Below the pieces are notes generated by a model. It saw nothing but the letters and a program-made list of their open reading frames with translations. It was not told the origin of the DNA and searched no databases. The translations under genes were made by a program, and so were the position numbers. Positions 21,501 to 36,500 of a stretch of DNA of 64,000 bases are shown here, in pieces (the stretch's first letter is position 1; every line of letters begins with the position of its first letter). Source of the stretch: Liolophura sinensis (lineage: Eukaryota > Mollusca > Polyplacophora > Chitonida > Chitonidae); assembly GCF_032854445.1 (NCBI RefSeq), contig NC_088300.1, positions 16,125,570 to 16,189,569 of the forward strand. Direction: 5' to 3'.

Positions 21501-24500
21501 TTTCCTTGTGGACCCATCCTTGTGGAGTCAACTGTAGTTCCACCTAACAGTATATGTGAAATAGGCTGAGAACTTTTGGTGTTCCAGCTGTCAGGAATGG
21601 GTGCTTGTGGTCGATTTCTGTTGATCCAATCAGAGTCTTCACTTTGATCAATATATCCATCTTGTTTAAAAGGATGTCCTTGCGAATAATCAGTTGACCT
21701 GCTAGGTGCATTTCTTTCTTCCTGAATGTTCTGTTCCCCAGGAAAATGACCTACAGAACCTACACTGATTCCAGTTCTGCCAGACACAGATTGTGAAATG
21801 GGCATAGAACTTAATGTATTCCAACTGTCGTGAATTTCTACTTGTGACCTGTTTTGGTTGATCCAGGCTGCATCCTCTCTCTGATCTTTATATCTTGTGT
21901 CTGGTCTAGATAATGGATATTCTTTTTGTCCCCCAACGGTTTCTTTGTTTTGAACTATAGGCTGGTGATATCTAGCATCAAAATCTTTGTCAGCTTGAAT
22001 TTCGTTAGCAGCAGATAACTTGGTCGTGCCTGGTTGAATGCCATATCCAGGGACATCGCCAGAAATTCCTTGTGGATTCATCAAACTAGCACCATCAGGA
22101 TGAGTTGAGCTGTTGTGCAAATGTCCTTCATTAATTTTCCGCTCGTTTGGTAAATGTCCTGTTGCATTACTGCTTACACCAGTTCGGCCAGACACAGTTG
22201 GTGAGAAAGACTGAGAACTTACAGTATTCCAGCTATCCAAAGTGTCTGCTTGTGACCTGTTCCTGTTGATCCAGTCTGCATCATGAGCTTGACCATCATA
22301 CATATTGTCTGGTGTTGGTAATGCATCTTTTTTCACCCCAGATGCTGTTGTTTTGTTTGTGACTGCAGGCTGGTGAAATCTGCCATCAACATTTTTCCCA
22401 GCTGAATGGGAGAGAGCTGAATTAACAGAAACTTTGCCGTTCACTTTCTGAGACACAACTTGGCCACTGAATGTTTGCCAAGGCTCCATATCTCCTTGGC
22501 TTCTATGTCTTAAAATCCAGTCCTGATCAAGGTTTTGGTCATTTGGCACTTGGGATGTTGGCACAACCTTGATTGTGTTTTCATCTTCACTCAAATACGT
22601 GCTCTGAGGCAAGGGTGGTGAGTGGTTCTGCTGGTACCTTACATCAAATAAGGGAACAAGCTGAAGTAAACCTGTCGGTGGACTGCGCAACAAACGAGGG
22701 GATGTCATGCGAATGAGACTTGAGGACTGTCTTCCAGCATACTCATTTCCTGCTAAAATCATGGCCACTTTGATCGCCTGATCCACACGATCTAAATCAG
22801 GATCAGAGTCTGAATCATGGTAACTGAAATTGTGATGTGGCAGTTGAAACCTGATATTTTCAAGCTCAGAGTCACTGGAGCTAGAGTCGTAGTTCGATGC
22901 TTTTCTATAACTCGTCTTTCCTGGACGCCTGCTTGGTGATTTGCTCAATGGCCTAGCGCTGGCAGTATTGTGCTTGGCTGGTACTGGTTTGCTGTCAACT
23001 CCAGTTGTTTCATTTAAATCAGATTGAGTCAACGTGATGGGCTTAAGTTCTGTATAATTGTCTTTAACTTGAGGAAAATTATTGTAAGTCTGTGGATTTT
23101 GAGTAATGCCCTGGGAAGACTGATAATCATGCTGTTCTGTTAAATACCATGGGCTCCTACCAGCATTAACAGTTTTATTTGGTGATTCATGGGTATTCTG
23201 AACACTACCTGATGTGACTTCAGGCACATGTCGGAAGGAGCCTCCAGACTCATTCTGTTGTTCTGTTGAAACCCACTGGCTCCTTGCAACATCAACAGTT
23301 GTGAATGGTAAGCTGGGAGTATTATCAATGATACCATATGACCTTTCTTGTGCATGTTGGGTAAAACGATCCTGCTCTTCCGGTGAAACCCTAGAACTGC
23401 TTCTGACATGGTCAGTGCCATATGACATTTGTGAGGTATGTCCAACAACACCAAGTGAGTTTTGTGGTACAGGTGTACGTCCTGTAGTCGACCTGAGGCC
23501 ATGTGTAATGCCATCCTCCAATGAACCACCGATGACATCAGTTCTATATGGTATTGGCCAGGTATATCCAATAAAATCAGGTGAGCTTTGTGGTAAATAT
23601 TGTGTGGAGTCCCGCTGCAAGTTGAAGCCACTTGTAAGATTATCCTCTTTTGGTGTAGCCAATGAACCACCGATGACATCAGTTCTATATGGTATTGGCC
23701 AGGTATATCCAATAAAATCAGGTGAGCTTTGTGGTAAATATTGTGTGGAGTCCCGCTGCAAGTTGAGGCCACTTGTAAGATTATCCTGTTTTGGTGTAGC
23801 CAATGAACCACTGGTGACATCAGTTCTATATGGTATTGCTGAGGCATATCCAGTAATACTAGGTGAGCTCTGTGGTACATATGGTGAGAAGCTTTGTGGC
23901 AAGCCAAGGCCATGAGTAACATGATCTTGTTCTGTTAAAGCCCTTGAACCAATGTTAACATCACTGGCTCTAGATGAGATCTGTGGTGTATATCCAACAG
24001 CACCAAGTGAGTTTTGTCGTACAAGTTGCATGGAGTCTCTAGGAAAGACGATGCCACAGGTAATAAGATCTTGCTTTTCTGCTGAAAACGAGCCACTGGC
24101 GACACTATCTGTTTTATCTGGTACTTCTGATGCATCAACAATGTCTTTGTGATATTGTGGCATGTACTGAGGAAGACCTACAGATGTGCCGAGCCCATGA
24201 ATTTGGTACGAGGTTCTCAAGTCATTTGCTGGTTGTTCAAGACCCACTCCAGACTGAGTATTTTCAGCCTCAACTTGTCCTCTAATAATACCCTTTCTCT
24301 TGAATGGACTTTCACAGAGACCATCATGAAGCTGACCCTCACATCCAGAATCCATGAAGTCCCTCAGTGACTGAAGCACAGATCCTTCTTCATAATTTAT
24401 TCCTTGGATATCAGTATTGGAAAATCCTGGTGTACTTCTATCCTTATTCCTCTGTTGCCTTGTAAGATCACTGTTGTTCAGTGCCACATTCTCTGTGCCA

Positions 24501-27500
24501 TGGGATCTGACATTTGACGAGCTTGACTCTTGAAACATGTTCACAGGAGCTGATGTTGTCAGAAGACTACTCTGTGGGAATGATTCAGTCCTCTGCGCTG
24601 TTCCTACACTTGAGGATAAGGCTTGATCTCCTTGCTCCATGAATAACTGTAATGACCTGAGAACAGAACCATCCTCAGGGATGATGTAAACAGTTTGTCC
24701 AGTTGTACCACTGTGCTTACTTTCCTCAGATTTTGTGCTAAGAACCAGGTTTGGTTTGTTTCCTTTGTTTTCTTGTCTGAGATGTTTTTTCACAATGTAA
24801 TTGCCATCTGATACTAATTCCTCAGTAGAGGGATTTAATGCTGTATTCGTAAGTTCATCAGAAGACAAACATTGAATTCTCGGTTTTGGCAAAGCTTGGT
24901 AAGTGCCTGAAGACTCAACATCTCTGTCATCATCTGATTCACTAGACTGAGATGAAGCTTCTTCTGCTGATGAAAACACTGTGAATAACCTGTTCATTGT
25001 CAGTTGTCCATTTGAATGACTGTTGGTGTCAGGTATGAAAGTACTGCAAGAGTTGACACCTGAAATGGACAGTTCTCCACAATCCCCATCCATTTGCCCA
25101 CTCTTCATGGCATCCTCGTCTTTAGGGAGATTACATATACTATCTATCTCTACTCCCAAATAGGATTTATGCCTTGATCTTCGATTTTCAACTTTATCAT
25201 CACTAGTTGGGGTGTCTCTCATGGACTTGGTGTATGGATGTTTTTGTCTATGAGGCCCTGTGAATCTTTGTTTAACATGTCCTTCCTTCTTCAATCCAGA
25301 AGACCTTTCCTTCTTTCTACAAGAATCACCATTTGGGATAAAGTTGTTCTGCACTGATTGGTTATTCTTTGAACGTTCAAAACTGGCCCCATGACTACTT
25401 TCTTGTTGATCTCCAGCTCCTTTCACCACTCTACAGGATGTTTCAGTTGCTGGTGTCAGATTCTGATCAGACCTGCATGGATGAAACATGGCTTTAAACA
25501 TGGGTTGGAGGCCTACTTTCTGCACAGGAGGGTTGCTCTGAAGTTCTACACCTTTCTGCTGTGGGTTACTCCGTCTGGATTCGTCAGACTTATTAAGGGG
25601 CAGACTTTCATCTAATGGAATAGGTAAGCTGTCAAACAATCTGCCACACCCAGAAAAGGTACTACCCAGGTTTGAGTTACCTGATTCTTCAGACTGGAAA
25701 ACTGAAGATCCCAGAGCTGAATCTGGAGTTGTGGGTGACAGAGGACCTCTACTTCTCTCTTTAAAGCTGACAAGGTAATCAGCATCGGCGTCAATTTCTT
25801 CTGAATTCAGATCAGTTTTAAGGGGATACAAACTTTTTGTTTCACCCACCATGCCCAACGCAGTATCTGATCTTGACTTACTAGAGTCTGGTTCTGGCCT
25901 ACTGGACAGGTTTTTAACTGACTGTCCTTCTGTCCTTTCTAGCCCAACCTGAACAGTGTAGGTGTCTGGGACTGAGAGCTGAGCAAGGTCGTGCGGGAAT
26001 AATACTTTCTTCAATGATGCTACATTTCTCTCAGTGTCAAACGTCCTACTGCTTTTTGGTGACAGAACTGTGGTTTCTCCATCAGTGTAGTCCGAGCTGA
26101 TGGCAGAGTCACTCACTCGACCCACATGCTTTTCCAGCTTGGCAATTCTCTTCTCCAGTTCCCTTCGTACCATTTGGTGGTCCACAGATGCTGCTATGGG
26201 AACTTCAGTGGTTAATACAATATCATCATTACCCTTCACCTTCAAAACAACATCTTTCTTTCTTTCAGAAATCACCGGTCCTATTGAAGATGGAGAATCC
26301 TCTTTGTTTTTAACTATAATCTCAATTGGCTTGGATTCATTTTTGGGTTGTGGACATGTCTCTTTGTACATCTGTGATTCATTAGTGTTGTCTGTATCCT
26401 CACTCTGCTTGGCCTCATTACCAATCGTATCTTGGGTACTATCTGTCTTACTCGCTCTGAATTCAGTATCAGCGCACAATTCTTCTGCTTTTCCGTGACT
26501 TTGTGAGCTTGGCTTGTTGATGTCTTCATCTTGTAAGACCTCTGTAATAGAGGTTTCTGTTTGGTTACAAGTTTCTGTCCACATCTTGACACCATTCTCT
26601 GCCTGAGACTCAGGAAAACTGCCACAAGCTAATGTTGTGTGCATTGGAATGCTCTGCCTTTCAGATATCTGTACTTTTGTTATCTGAACTTGTGCCTTAG
26701 GCTGGAAACATGCACGTTCTGGCACATGTTCTACTCTTTCTATCTGAATGTATGGCAGTCCATCAATGTACACCAGTTGCGAACCAAAAATATTTTCCAT
26801 CTGGTGCTCGAAGGCAGTAGTTCCATCAGGCGATCTCTTAGAGCTTCTGTGTGCTGAGGAGTCAATCACATCCCCAGAAACATCTGCTTTACACACAAGG
26901 TTTACATGATCTTTTGTATCTGCTTGCTGAGACAAGGAAATTGGTTCTGTGTGATCTGAGTTAAAAGATGTTTTACTATATCGTGAACTCTTTTCAGGCA
27001 GCGGGAAGGCCAGGTTTTCAGCTGCCTTTAACGCCTTTACCATATTTTCCAGGGTTTGGTGTAGCTCTGTGGAAGCAATCTGGAGTACAGCACCCGTGTT
27101 ATCACTATGTTTCACATGTGAACTGTCTATAGGACGGAAATTCAAATATGATTGTCCATTCACAACCACTATAGATGGGCTAACATTTTTCATATCTTTA
27201 CTGTCAGTTAAGTCAGTGTTAACACAGAGTTCACTTGACACAGCCTCATCTTCTTTCATATAGTTAATGGAAGGCACATCAGATGTTTCATGTTTGGTAA
27301 GACTATCCACACTGGTATCACAGCTGTACCCAGAGGCTTCTTCAGCGGACTCTGGTTTGGAGTCTGTCCACTGAAGTTGTCTGGTAATGTTTTCGTTGAC
27401 TGTCAGGCCTAGTGGCTTCATGGAAGGTGTTGATTGAAGACTGTTCTTGCCAGCTGCAGGTGAAGAGGTGGTGCCAATAGCCGCATGACACAGGCTGTGT

Positions 27501-30500
27501 AGAACAGGACTGACACTGTCTGTAGATAAAGATGTCTGTAGCAGGTTAGAACTGACTGGAATGAGAATTTGTTTGCCACTCTGTACTAACTGGTCTAGGG
27601 ACAAACTGCTGGATGAGGTCTTGGATGGGTCCACTCCACCAACATATATCACAGGTCGTGCTTTACTTCTGTCTGTTGTTCCACTGTAACTATTTTCACT
27701 TGGTTCATCTGCCATCAATACTGGCAGGTACAACTGTGAGTTACAGGACTTTGTGTGATTTTCAGAACTGTGTGAATCTTCAACTTGATTAACAATGACG
27801 TCAGGTTCTGGCAATGCGTTGACAAATTCCACAAGGCCTTTAATATGGGCTGAACCTTCAGGGTCAGATTCACCCAGTAACATTGGCATTGTCATTCCGG
27901 ATAATTCTGCTTCTCCTCCCTTTGGAATCACACTGACATTCATATCCCCTTCCTCAGAACATTCTGGGTCTAACCCATGCACAGATGGATGTCCTTGAAT
28001 GATATCAGGAGTAGATGTCCCACTGACTTCTGCTGATTGTATGCTCAGTCCACTGTCTTGCTCTTTGTTGGATGTTCTTTTATCTCTGGAGAGAGTTTCC
28101 ATGGTGTGTTTAACTGATTCAGCGAGAGAAGCGGGCAGTGGTTCACTTTCAGTGTTCTTTGTAATATCTCCTTCTCCGGAAGATTTGTCACATTTGATAT
28201 AGCTGTTGGTATTCTCATCCTTAAATGTTTTCTCAACTGAACTTTCTCTGCTAACATTTCCTCCATCACTGACTTGACTGTAATGAGAGTTATAAGATGA
28301 TAGGTAACCATGTTCTGTAACATGGGCGTCGCCAGAGGTGTGATTATCAGGCATCTTAAAGAGCACCTGCTCTGTGTGAGTGGTGTGTATCTTGTCCTCT
28401 CTATGGGTACGACTTGTCTCTGTCAGGGTGATATCTATAGATTCTGGGAAATCATGTAAGCTGTTGTCAACAGTATAAACCACGGCCTTTTTTGGAACGG
28501 TGTATTCAACTGGCCGTAAACCAGCTGTGTTGTACTCAGTCCTTTGAACATTGTACACAACATTAAGTTCATCTCTATGAATCACAAAGTTGTATTTCTT
28601 ATCCTCAGCAGCTCTGCTACCTCCATCATTGTCATCTGTGTGACCGTCAAATGTCATCACGTTTGTCACAGATCGAGATAAACGACTCAGTTTTGATTTG
28701 AGTAGGCTGGATTGACCATCAGGTGGTTCAGATTTTCCCCTCACTGATGCAGAATCTCGGAAGGATGGCTTATGGATTTCTGGAGAACTTGACCAGCTTG
28801 TCATTGGAGGTAAAACTTTCTCTTGTGAGCTGATGTTATTTTTGGGCACAGAATCAGCCCGATCTCCGCTTCTGTCCATACTTGATCTTCTGGAGTTTAG
28901 AGCATGAGTGAGGTGTTGTATAGAATTGGCAATAGTGGCTATCTCCTGGACAGCACTCTCTGAGGTGACCACCGTGCTCATGTCTGGATTGCTCAGGATT
29001 CTGTTGTCTGAGTAGGTGAGAGAATCATCTGAGTAAACACCGTCACTGTCAGATGTGACATACTCCTCAGAGCTCATCGCTTTACTCTTCTTCACAGGTG
29101 TATCTTGGGCTTTGGTCTGGGGACGTCGACGACGTTTGGATGCAGACCCTGGTCTGGAAGACGGCTTAGAACAAGGCTCTGCAACAATATGACAATCTGT
29201 GAAAGGTCTTGACTTTACTTACAAAAGCTAGTGACAAAACTACAGCCAAAGCAAGCAAGAAGACAATACCTATGTGATGTGAATATCAGAACACAAATGT
29301 TGAATTTAGCACAGTTTTAGAAAACTATCTGACAGTAACATTATATGTGTAGTTATTATTAAAATTAAGACTGCAACCTACAGAGAAACTCCAGGGCAGA
29401 GACCACAGTGTGGTAGCTGGCCATTGGTCACACACATTATAAACCAGGGTAATAGAACTGAACAAGTCACATTTGTATATTTTTGCTTTGTTATTTTCTT
29501 CCATCTAACGTGTCACATATGGAACTGCCACAATACAACATATATGTACCATGAGTGTAGTGAACCTGAGTCTCCAGAATACCTCTCCAGAAAACCTCAA
29601 TATTCTCTAATGTAAATATTATCTTAAAGATAAGACAAAATTATCATAAAACAGTCTGAAAAAGCCAATGAAGGACACTCCGCTAGGGAAAAAACAAATT
29701 ACCTGATCCTAAGGAGTCATCTGAGAAATGCTCTGAGCAGTCTGACTCTAAACTGGTGTGATGTCTAAAGTGAGCTCTCTGTCTTGTACGCCGTCCACTA
29801 GATCCTGAGCTGGACTTAGAGGAAGACCTGGAAATAAAACAGTGATTGGTATTTTAAGTTTCTATGAATAACCTACTTATTATTCCTGTCATCTTGATTA
29901 TTTATTTATTTGATAGGAGTGGCCAGTATGAAAATGTTGGTCGGAAGGGGGATGGCGGGGGGTGGGGGTGTAACTGGGCAGAACCCAGGGGAAGTCACCA
30001 GATTATCAATGTTCAGATAGTCATTTTCAATATTATGTGGAAAACTCAAAAATATTTTACTTATATGACAGTGACCAGCATTATGGTAGGAGGATACCAG
30101 GCAGAACCTAGGGGAGACCCACAACCATCCACAGGTAGCTGGAAGACCGTCCTACGTATGTACATGCTGTTTACAAAGCTAAATGAAATCATTTTCATAA
30201 ATTCAAATAAATGCTATTCTATCAAATTTCTGTTTCTTACTTGGGCTTAAGTTGCTGCAATACTTCTTGGAGGGTTTCTAGTTTTTCCTTGGCATCTTGG
30301 ATGGAATCCATGGAAAAATCACTGTTACTGTTGTCTTCCTGTTCAGGTTTCATGGTTTCAGTACAAACAGTCTGGTCAGTACTAGGATCAGCATGTTCTA
30401 AATTGTTTTCTGAAGATGACAAATGGCATTGTACTGGCTGCAAGCTGGCTTCTGATGGCAGTGCAACATTGTTTGAAGTCTCCATCATTTCCACACCAGA

Positions 30501-33500
30501 AGCAGGCTGGCGTAGAAGTTCCAGAGAATCTTCAAAGTTAGCCTCTTCCAAGTCCAAGTATTGTGATGGTTGTTGGTCAGATTCCTGTCCTTCCAAAGAG
30601 TCCCCTGAAAAACTCAGATCCTCAACAGCAGGTGAAGAATGGTTCAGCTTAGGATCCGTTACATTTGAGTCTTCAGGGAAGGCACTTAGATGGACAGTCG
30701 TGCTGACATTTTCACATGCTGAACTTTGTTTCTGACGTTTCACTTCAATCAGCTGTTGATTATCTGGAATGTGAACATTTTCTCTTTTGGAGCCTGCTCT
30801 GACTGGAGATTCACCTTCCACAGGGTCAAGAGCTGGAGTATCCTGGCCACAAGCAGATATGCTGTCATCAGAGCTAGAGAAATAATCTGGGTTTTCAATG
30901 ACAGTGCTGGCAATGGTGACTGTGGAACTGTTCATAGACACATCAGTGTTATCCAAAATCCCCTCCATCTGAGCACTGTCTTGGAATGTACATTCTGGTG
31001 ATGTTGAAAGCCTCATTTCATTGTCACTGTTATCTGTAATTACTATTACAGGAATACTACTAGAACTACCTCCAGCACTGAAGAACTCCTCCTCTGATTC
31101 AGATCTGCTGGCAGAGCTGGAAGTGTATTTATTGAGATCAGGATCAGACACATTTTGAGGGCTTCTCCTTCTGACATGACTTTTCCATACCAAGTCTGAA
31201 GGTCCCTTTTTCGCAACAAACTGTTTGGCATGGTTATCTCCCGCCAAACTCATCTTTGACTGCTGCAAAGGGAGTCCAGGTGTCATGATGTTACTGTAGG
31301 ATGCTAATTTATCTCCTACAGGAGCAGAATGCCTTTTGTATTCCTCATCACGACCAAGGCGACGACTTCTCTTCCGGAGAACCACACCAGATGTGATGTC
31401 AGTCTCGGACTGAGTGACAGTATCGTCCAGTTCTGTCTCCTCTCGCTCATCCTCAGGTACACTGGCCAGACTGGATGCACTGGAGACTTGCCTTAAGCAA
31501 AACCCTGGTCTGAACGGGGCTCTGTAAAGCTGTCCACTGTCAGTTATGCTGTGAGACTGGTCAGAGCCTTGTGAAGGATTAAATGCTTCAAAAGCTTTCA
31601 CTGGAATGCCTTTTTTAGTTACACCTGGTAGGGCTGCTTTCTTAGGCGAAATACTAGATTTGGGCTGTGTTGATTTCTCAGAGGACTGTGTGTTTGTTCC
31701 TTTTTTACGCTGGTTCGTTTTCTGCTGTATGTGGTGACCTTTGAGCCCCAATTTATGCCTTGAATGACTGTATTTTTCTACTGGCGGTTTTTTGGTTTTC
31801 AAATCACGGCTTCCTGAGTTTGAAGATTTAGTACCCCTGTCAGTAGAGTTGGCTAATTGGCTTTCCTTAGTTGCCTGTTTCCGTGGTTTGTTGGGGGGAG
31901 CCTTATACAACCTATCAGTGACACACTGAGCACGGTGGGATATTTTCTTGGAGCCGATGTCTTTAGATTTATCAGCTAACTGAGTTTCACTCAGGGAATC
32001 CAGCGACATATTTGATGCTGACTGTGCACTATGTAAACTGTGAGAACCATCAGATGATTCCTTTGAGGTAGTATTCAGGGAGCACGAGCTGTCTGCAGCA
32101 AACATATATCCCCTAGCCGGAAGATCTCCATCACTTCCGCGTCTTCCAGAGAACTTCTGAGCAAATATTTCAGCTGTTTCCACTTCTGTCAACAGCTCAG
32201 CACTACAAGCTCCTCTCAAAGGCTGGGGTTTGAACTCCTCCACCTTCAGCAAATCCTGTTTTTCCTCGAGGTACATTTCCAATTGCTCCTCTTTTCTTTG
32301 AAGAGCATTTAGTTCCTTGACTTGTGCAGCTATTTCTTCATAGTGAGAAGCATCTGTGGCTTTGTAGCGATCCTCTATCTCTTGGATCTTTTGTTGATGA
32401 AGGAGGATTTGTTCCTGGGTGTGTTCAAACTGGTCCTCTAGTTCCTCTTCTTGCCTGGCCAGGCCCACTTCCGTCTCACGCTCTGACCATTTCTGCATCA
32501 TTTCAACCTGGGCCAAATCCTTAATTTTTCCTTCTATGGAAGTCTTTCTCACTCTGAGGGCTTTCCCTTCCGGACACACAGTTGGGCTGACTAAATCTCC
32601 AGGGACATCTGTTTCTGTGTCATCATTATCACCCTCTAAGTAAGATTCAGACTGATTGCCCACTCCCCGCTGAAGCTTCTGTTTTTCTCGAATTTCTGCC
32701 AGCTTGGTAAGTTCTATTGCCAACATTGTAGCATCTGAAATCACAACAGGCATATTAGAAAACATGTTTTCATTTAACCTCTTTTAAATTACAGCTACCT
32801 TTACAGAAGTATTTGTTAATACTAAGCGCACCATTCACACAAGCACCCATGAAGTGCAATGACAGAACACTTTTGTATCTTTGTATTACACATACAGAAT
32901 GTTGCGAGATTTAGTCCTCTCCCAGGCACTCACACTGAGGGCTTTACTTCTTTGATCTTATGCAATAAAAGCTCTTTCATTTACTGGAGATCTAGTGACA
33001 TGGATAGAATATCTGATACACAAACCCAGAATTCATCACATAATGAAGTTCTGTAAGTGCTGAAAGTTGAGACTATGCTTCCATATATTATTCTGGGAAT
33101 CAAAATTCGCTACATTTCTGATACCTCCTCACAAGATCATGATGATGTTAGTCACAGAGGAAAACCCTTCCTACCTGACCTTCTAACACAAATACTACAG
33201 ACATCTCTTAACTTACGTTCCTCTCGCTCATCCTCCAGCCGTTGTCGTGCGACTATCATCTCCTCTTCAGCTCGTGCACGATCTGCCTGTGCCTCCTCAA
33301 TCAGCAATGCCAGTCTGGCCTTCTGCTGCTCAATCTCTGCACGATGCTCTTCATGCACCCGGAACACCGTGTCTTCCTTCTCATGATATGTGGCCTCCGT
33401 CTGTCTCTGTGCCTCACGCACCTCTTCCAGCTCTCGCCTGTAATAAACAGTCAGGATAACATCATCATCTCTCCCATTCAAGGATAAATTTTTGAGTTGA

Positions 33501-36500
33501 AATGGCATGGTCATAGATGGATGTGCATTATCACAAATATGAAAAAATGGAAAACATAAAAAACATGGATCATTTAAAAATGCTGCAAAAAATCTTGGTA
33601 AAGCCATTTCAAGTTAATTTTTAGTTTTCAGTCCGCACCTGCATGTCCTATAGTGTGCTACATAGGTTCTCTTTATGTGAGAAACTGAACAACAAACATC
33701 ACAGTGCATGTATACTAGGTATTGCATTTCCATTCAAAAGCCAGAAGAAACTAAAGAAGAAAGCTTACATGGCCTGAATAAAATGCTGTTACATGTATCA
33801 ATCAAACCAAACAACATCCACATTTTAGACCTCATAAAATAAATAGAAAAAAATAAAAGGGTATAAAACATAGTACATTTAACGTGACTTAATAAGAAAC
33901 ATTAGCAATGAGAAGGTCCTCGGTGAGAATGTGGAAATTTGACAAACAGGTCAAAAATAACAACCTACAATCTGGGCACCAATGTACAACAAAAACTAGA
34001 TGCCTGATGTAAAAGTCACACTGAAAACATCAACATTCAATGAAATTCAAAAACAAACACACATGTATCAACAGCACCAATTATTAAATCTTCTGATAAT
34101 TTACATAGTTAAATTTTATCATGTATAGATCTGATGGACATTTCAAAAAGAATGTCAAATTCTAGTGCATTTTAGTTTAATAAAGTATAATAAAAAATCT
34201 GAATTGATATGCACTTAAAATGTATGATCTAAGAGTATTAAAATATTGATGAATCCTCTGTGCCCGACTGTCACCGATATAAACACATTATACATAAAAG
34301 CTACAAACTATTAAACCGAAAAATACTCTCAAACAGATTTGGATCAAGCATCAGTCTTCTCTCTACCTTTATATACTGTAATAAATGTAGAATACATGTA
34401 CATGTATAAAAGTTTGTTGTATTTCTTTCGCTCTTCTCACAGTCCAATTTTAAAACTGGCAAGACAAAAGTCAGTTCAGGGAATCCAACTGACAGATAAT
34501 AGCTGTTCTACTGTACAGCAGACCTACCCATGCATGCTAACTATGAGCTATGTATTGTATATACCACACACTATCAGTCATTACACATGCACCCAGGCCA
34601 TTCAATCTGCCTCATGCCCAGACATGCAGCTGTCTGAATGGCATAAAACTATCTTACATGTTACCATCAAAGACAATTTGACAGGATAATAAAAAATCAA
34701 AACATGCATACAAGCATTTCTTAAAACACTGCAATGGAACAAAAAGTAACATTTATTTTTTACTTTTTATTTTCACATAACTTGAAAACTATGACAGACT
34801 CAATCCCAGGTATAACAGCTGCCATCTTACAAGATACATGTCACATAAAAAGCAATATCATACTAAATATATACTGATTTCGTTCTGATTTCTACCCCCT
34901 ACTTCTCTACCCCAGTACAGAAGAAATAAATTGTAAAAATCCAATGAAACGAAATTTGACATTTATTTTTTACTCTAAATAATTTAGATTTTGACATAAC
35001 TCACAAAAAATGACACAATGTTTGGTGTAACCTACATCATCTAACAGGATCTCAAAATAAATCAAAATTATAGTGCCCTGGTTCGGCTCTATTTCCTTCC
35101 TTACCCTGGTAGAAAAGGTAAACACAAAGAATGTAAAAATCAGGCGACCTGTTGAGCAGAAATCAATCAGAACCTTTGAAGTAGGTAAATAACAAAATGG
35201 GAGTGAGCTTTTATTGCTACTTGGTTGATGATAAAGATGTGGGTGTGTGCTGGTGCCGCAGATTGAAGAGCCTCTCCTTACAGGTGGCTATGTTTGGCAC
35301 AGATAAATACTTCTGACAAGAAACATCAGTACTTTCTAAACTAATCACTTCAAACCTCTCACCTCAGCACAACAGCCACAGTAGATTTTTCTACCTGGGT
35401 GATACAATATACAGGTAAGTGCGCTTAAGACATTTGGCACAATGTCAACTGTACTGGCATGGACACAAGTTCTGCAGTGGAACTATGTAGAATGGAACTC
35501 TACACAACTGACCTGACTGGTTTCTGAAAGGCAGTTCACAATTAACCCTGCCAAACTTTACATCTGGGACACAAATAATCGTAACCTTTACCCTAAGGCA
35601 CTCCAATTAAAACATATGAAAATACACACTTTGGGAATTACACACATGTAGATGTTTATCCTCTTCAGCAAATGGCAACCTTTGCCTACAACCATTTAAT
35701 TGAGTGATGAAATAAGGGCAACGCTGACTTAAGAAAGCATGTATTATCAATAAATCTAAATTGTGTAAATCAGTGGGAGAAAAAAAGTCAATTGAAACCA
35801 AACTAAAACTTGCTGGATCAGGTAAACACAGGAAGGCCTGGCAGATGAAGCCTCAATATAAACCCACTATCTGGCTTGTCTACACCTACAATTATTCAGA
35901 TACCATAACATTATTACAGCTAAAGGGTTAGTCATTTAAAGCCAACTATCCAAGCCCTAACAAGGTTACCTGGTTTTTCTTAGCCCTTCCTCCTCTCTCT
36001 CATCCTTTTCCTGACCACTAAAACACAGATTATGAATATTGAGTAGGTCGGACTTCCACACCTGTCGCCTCCTTGCTGGGTACATCCTGGGCAGCACAGA
36101 TAGGGTGATATGAGGGCTGGCCTGCCGACTCTAATCTGGCATTGGGACACAGCCAAACACACCTTTATACATATTTAACAGTGCTGGTCCCTCACTGCTC
36201 ACAGCCTCTCACTGTAAGCTCTGGTAATAATGGGCTAAGGCGGCAGGGCTAGCCCAGAGTGCCAGTCTATGACAAGTCTCCTAACACGACAGATGAATAT
36301 TTTCATTTGTTATTGACAAACCTACAGACTGCGCACAGTTCCAATCAGTGGCCCTGAGCTATGTGTGTAAACATGGATCACGTATTTGTCACCTGAGCAC
36401 GGCACTAGAGACAACAGTTGGAACTACGGCTTTTATTTGGATTATGGTTCAGAATGATAATTTATCCCCTGCCCTCTCCCCTCTTCTTCCCTCTTCCATC

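Noticed and set aside
23214..23915. 233-aa plus-strand ORF
   Set aside because: Antisense shadow of the giant kinesin exon over its 141-bp repeat region.
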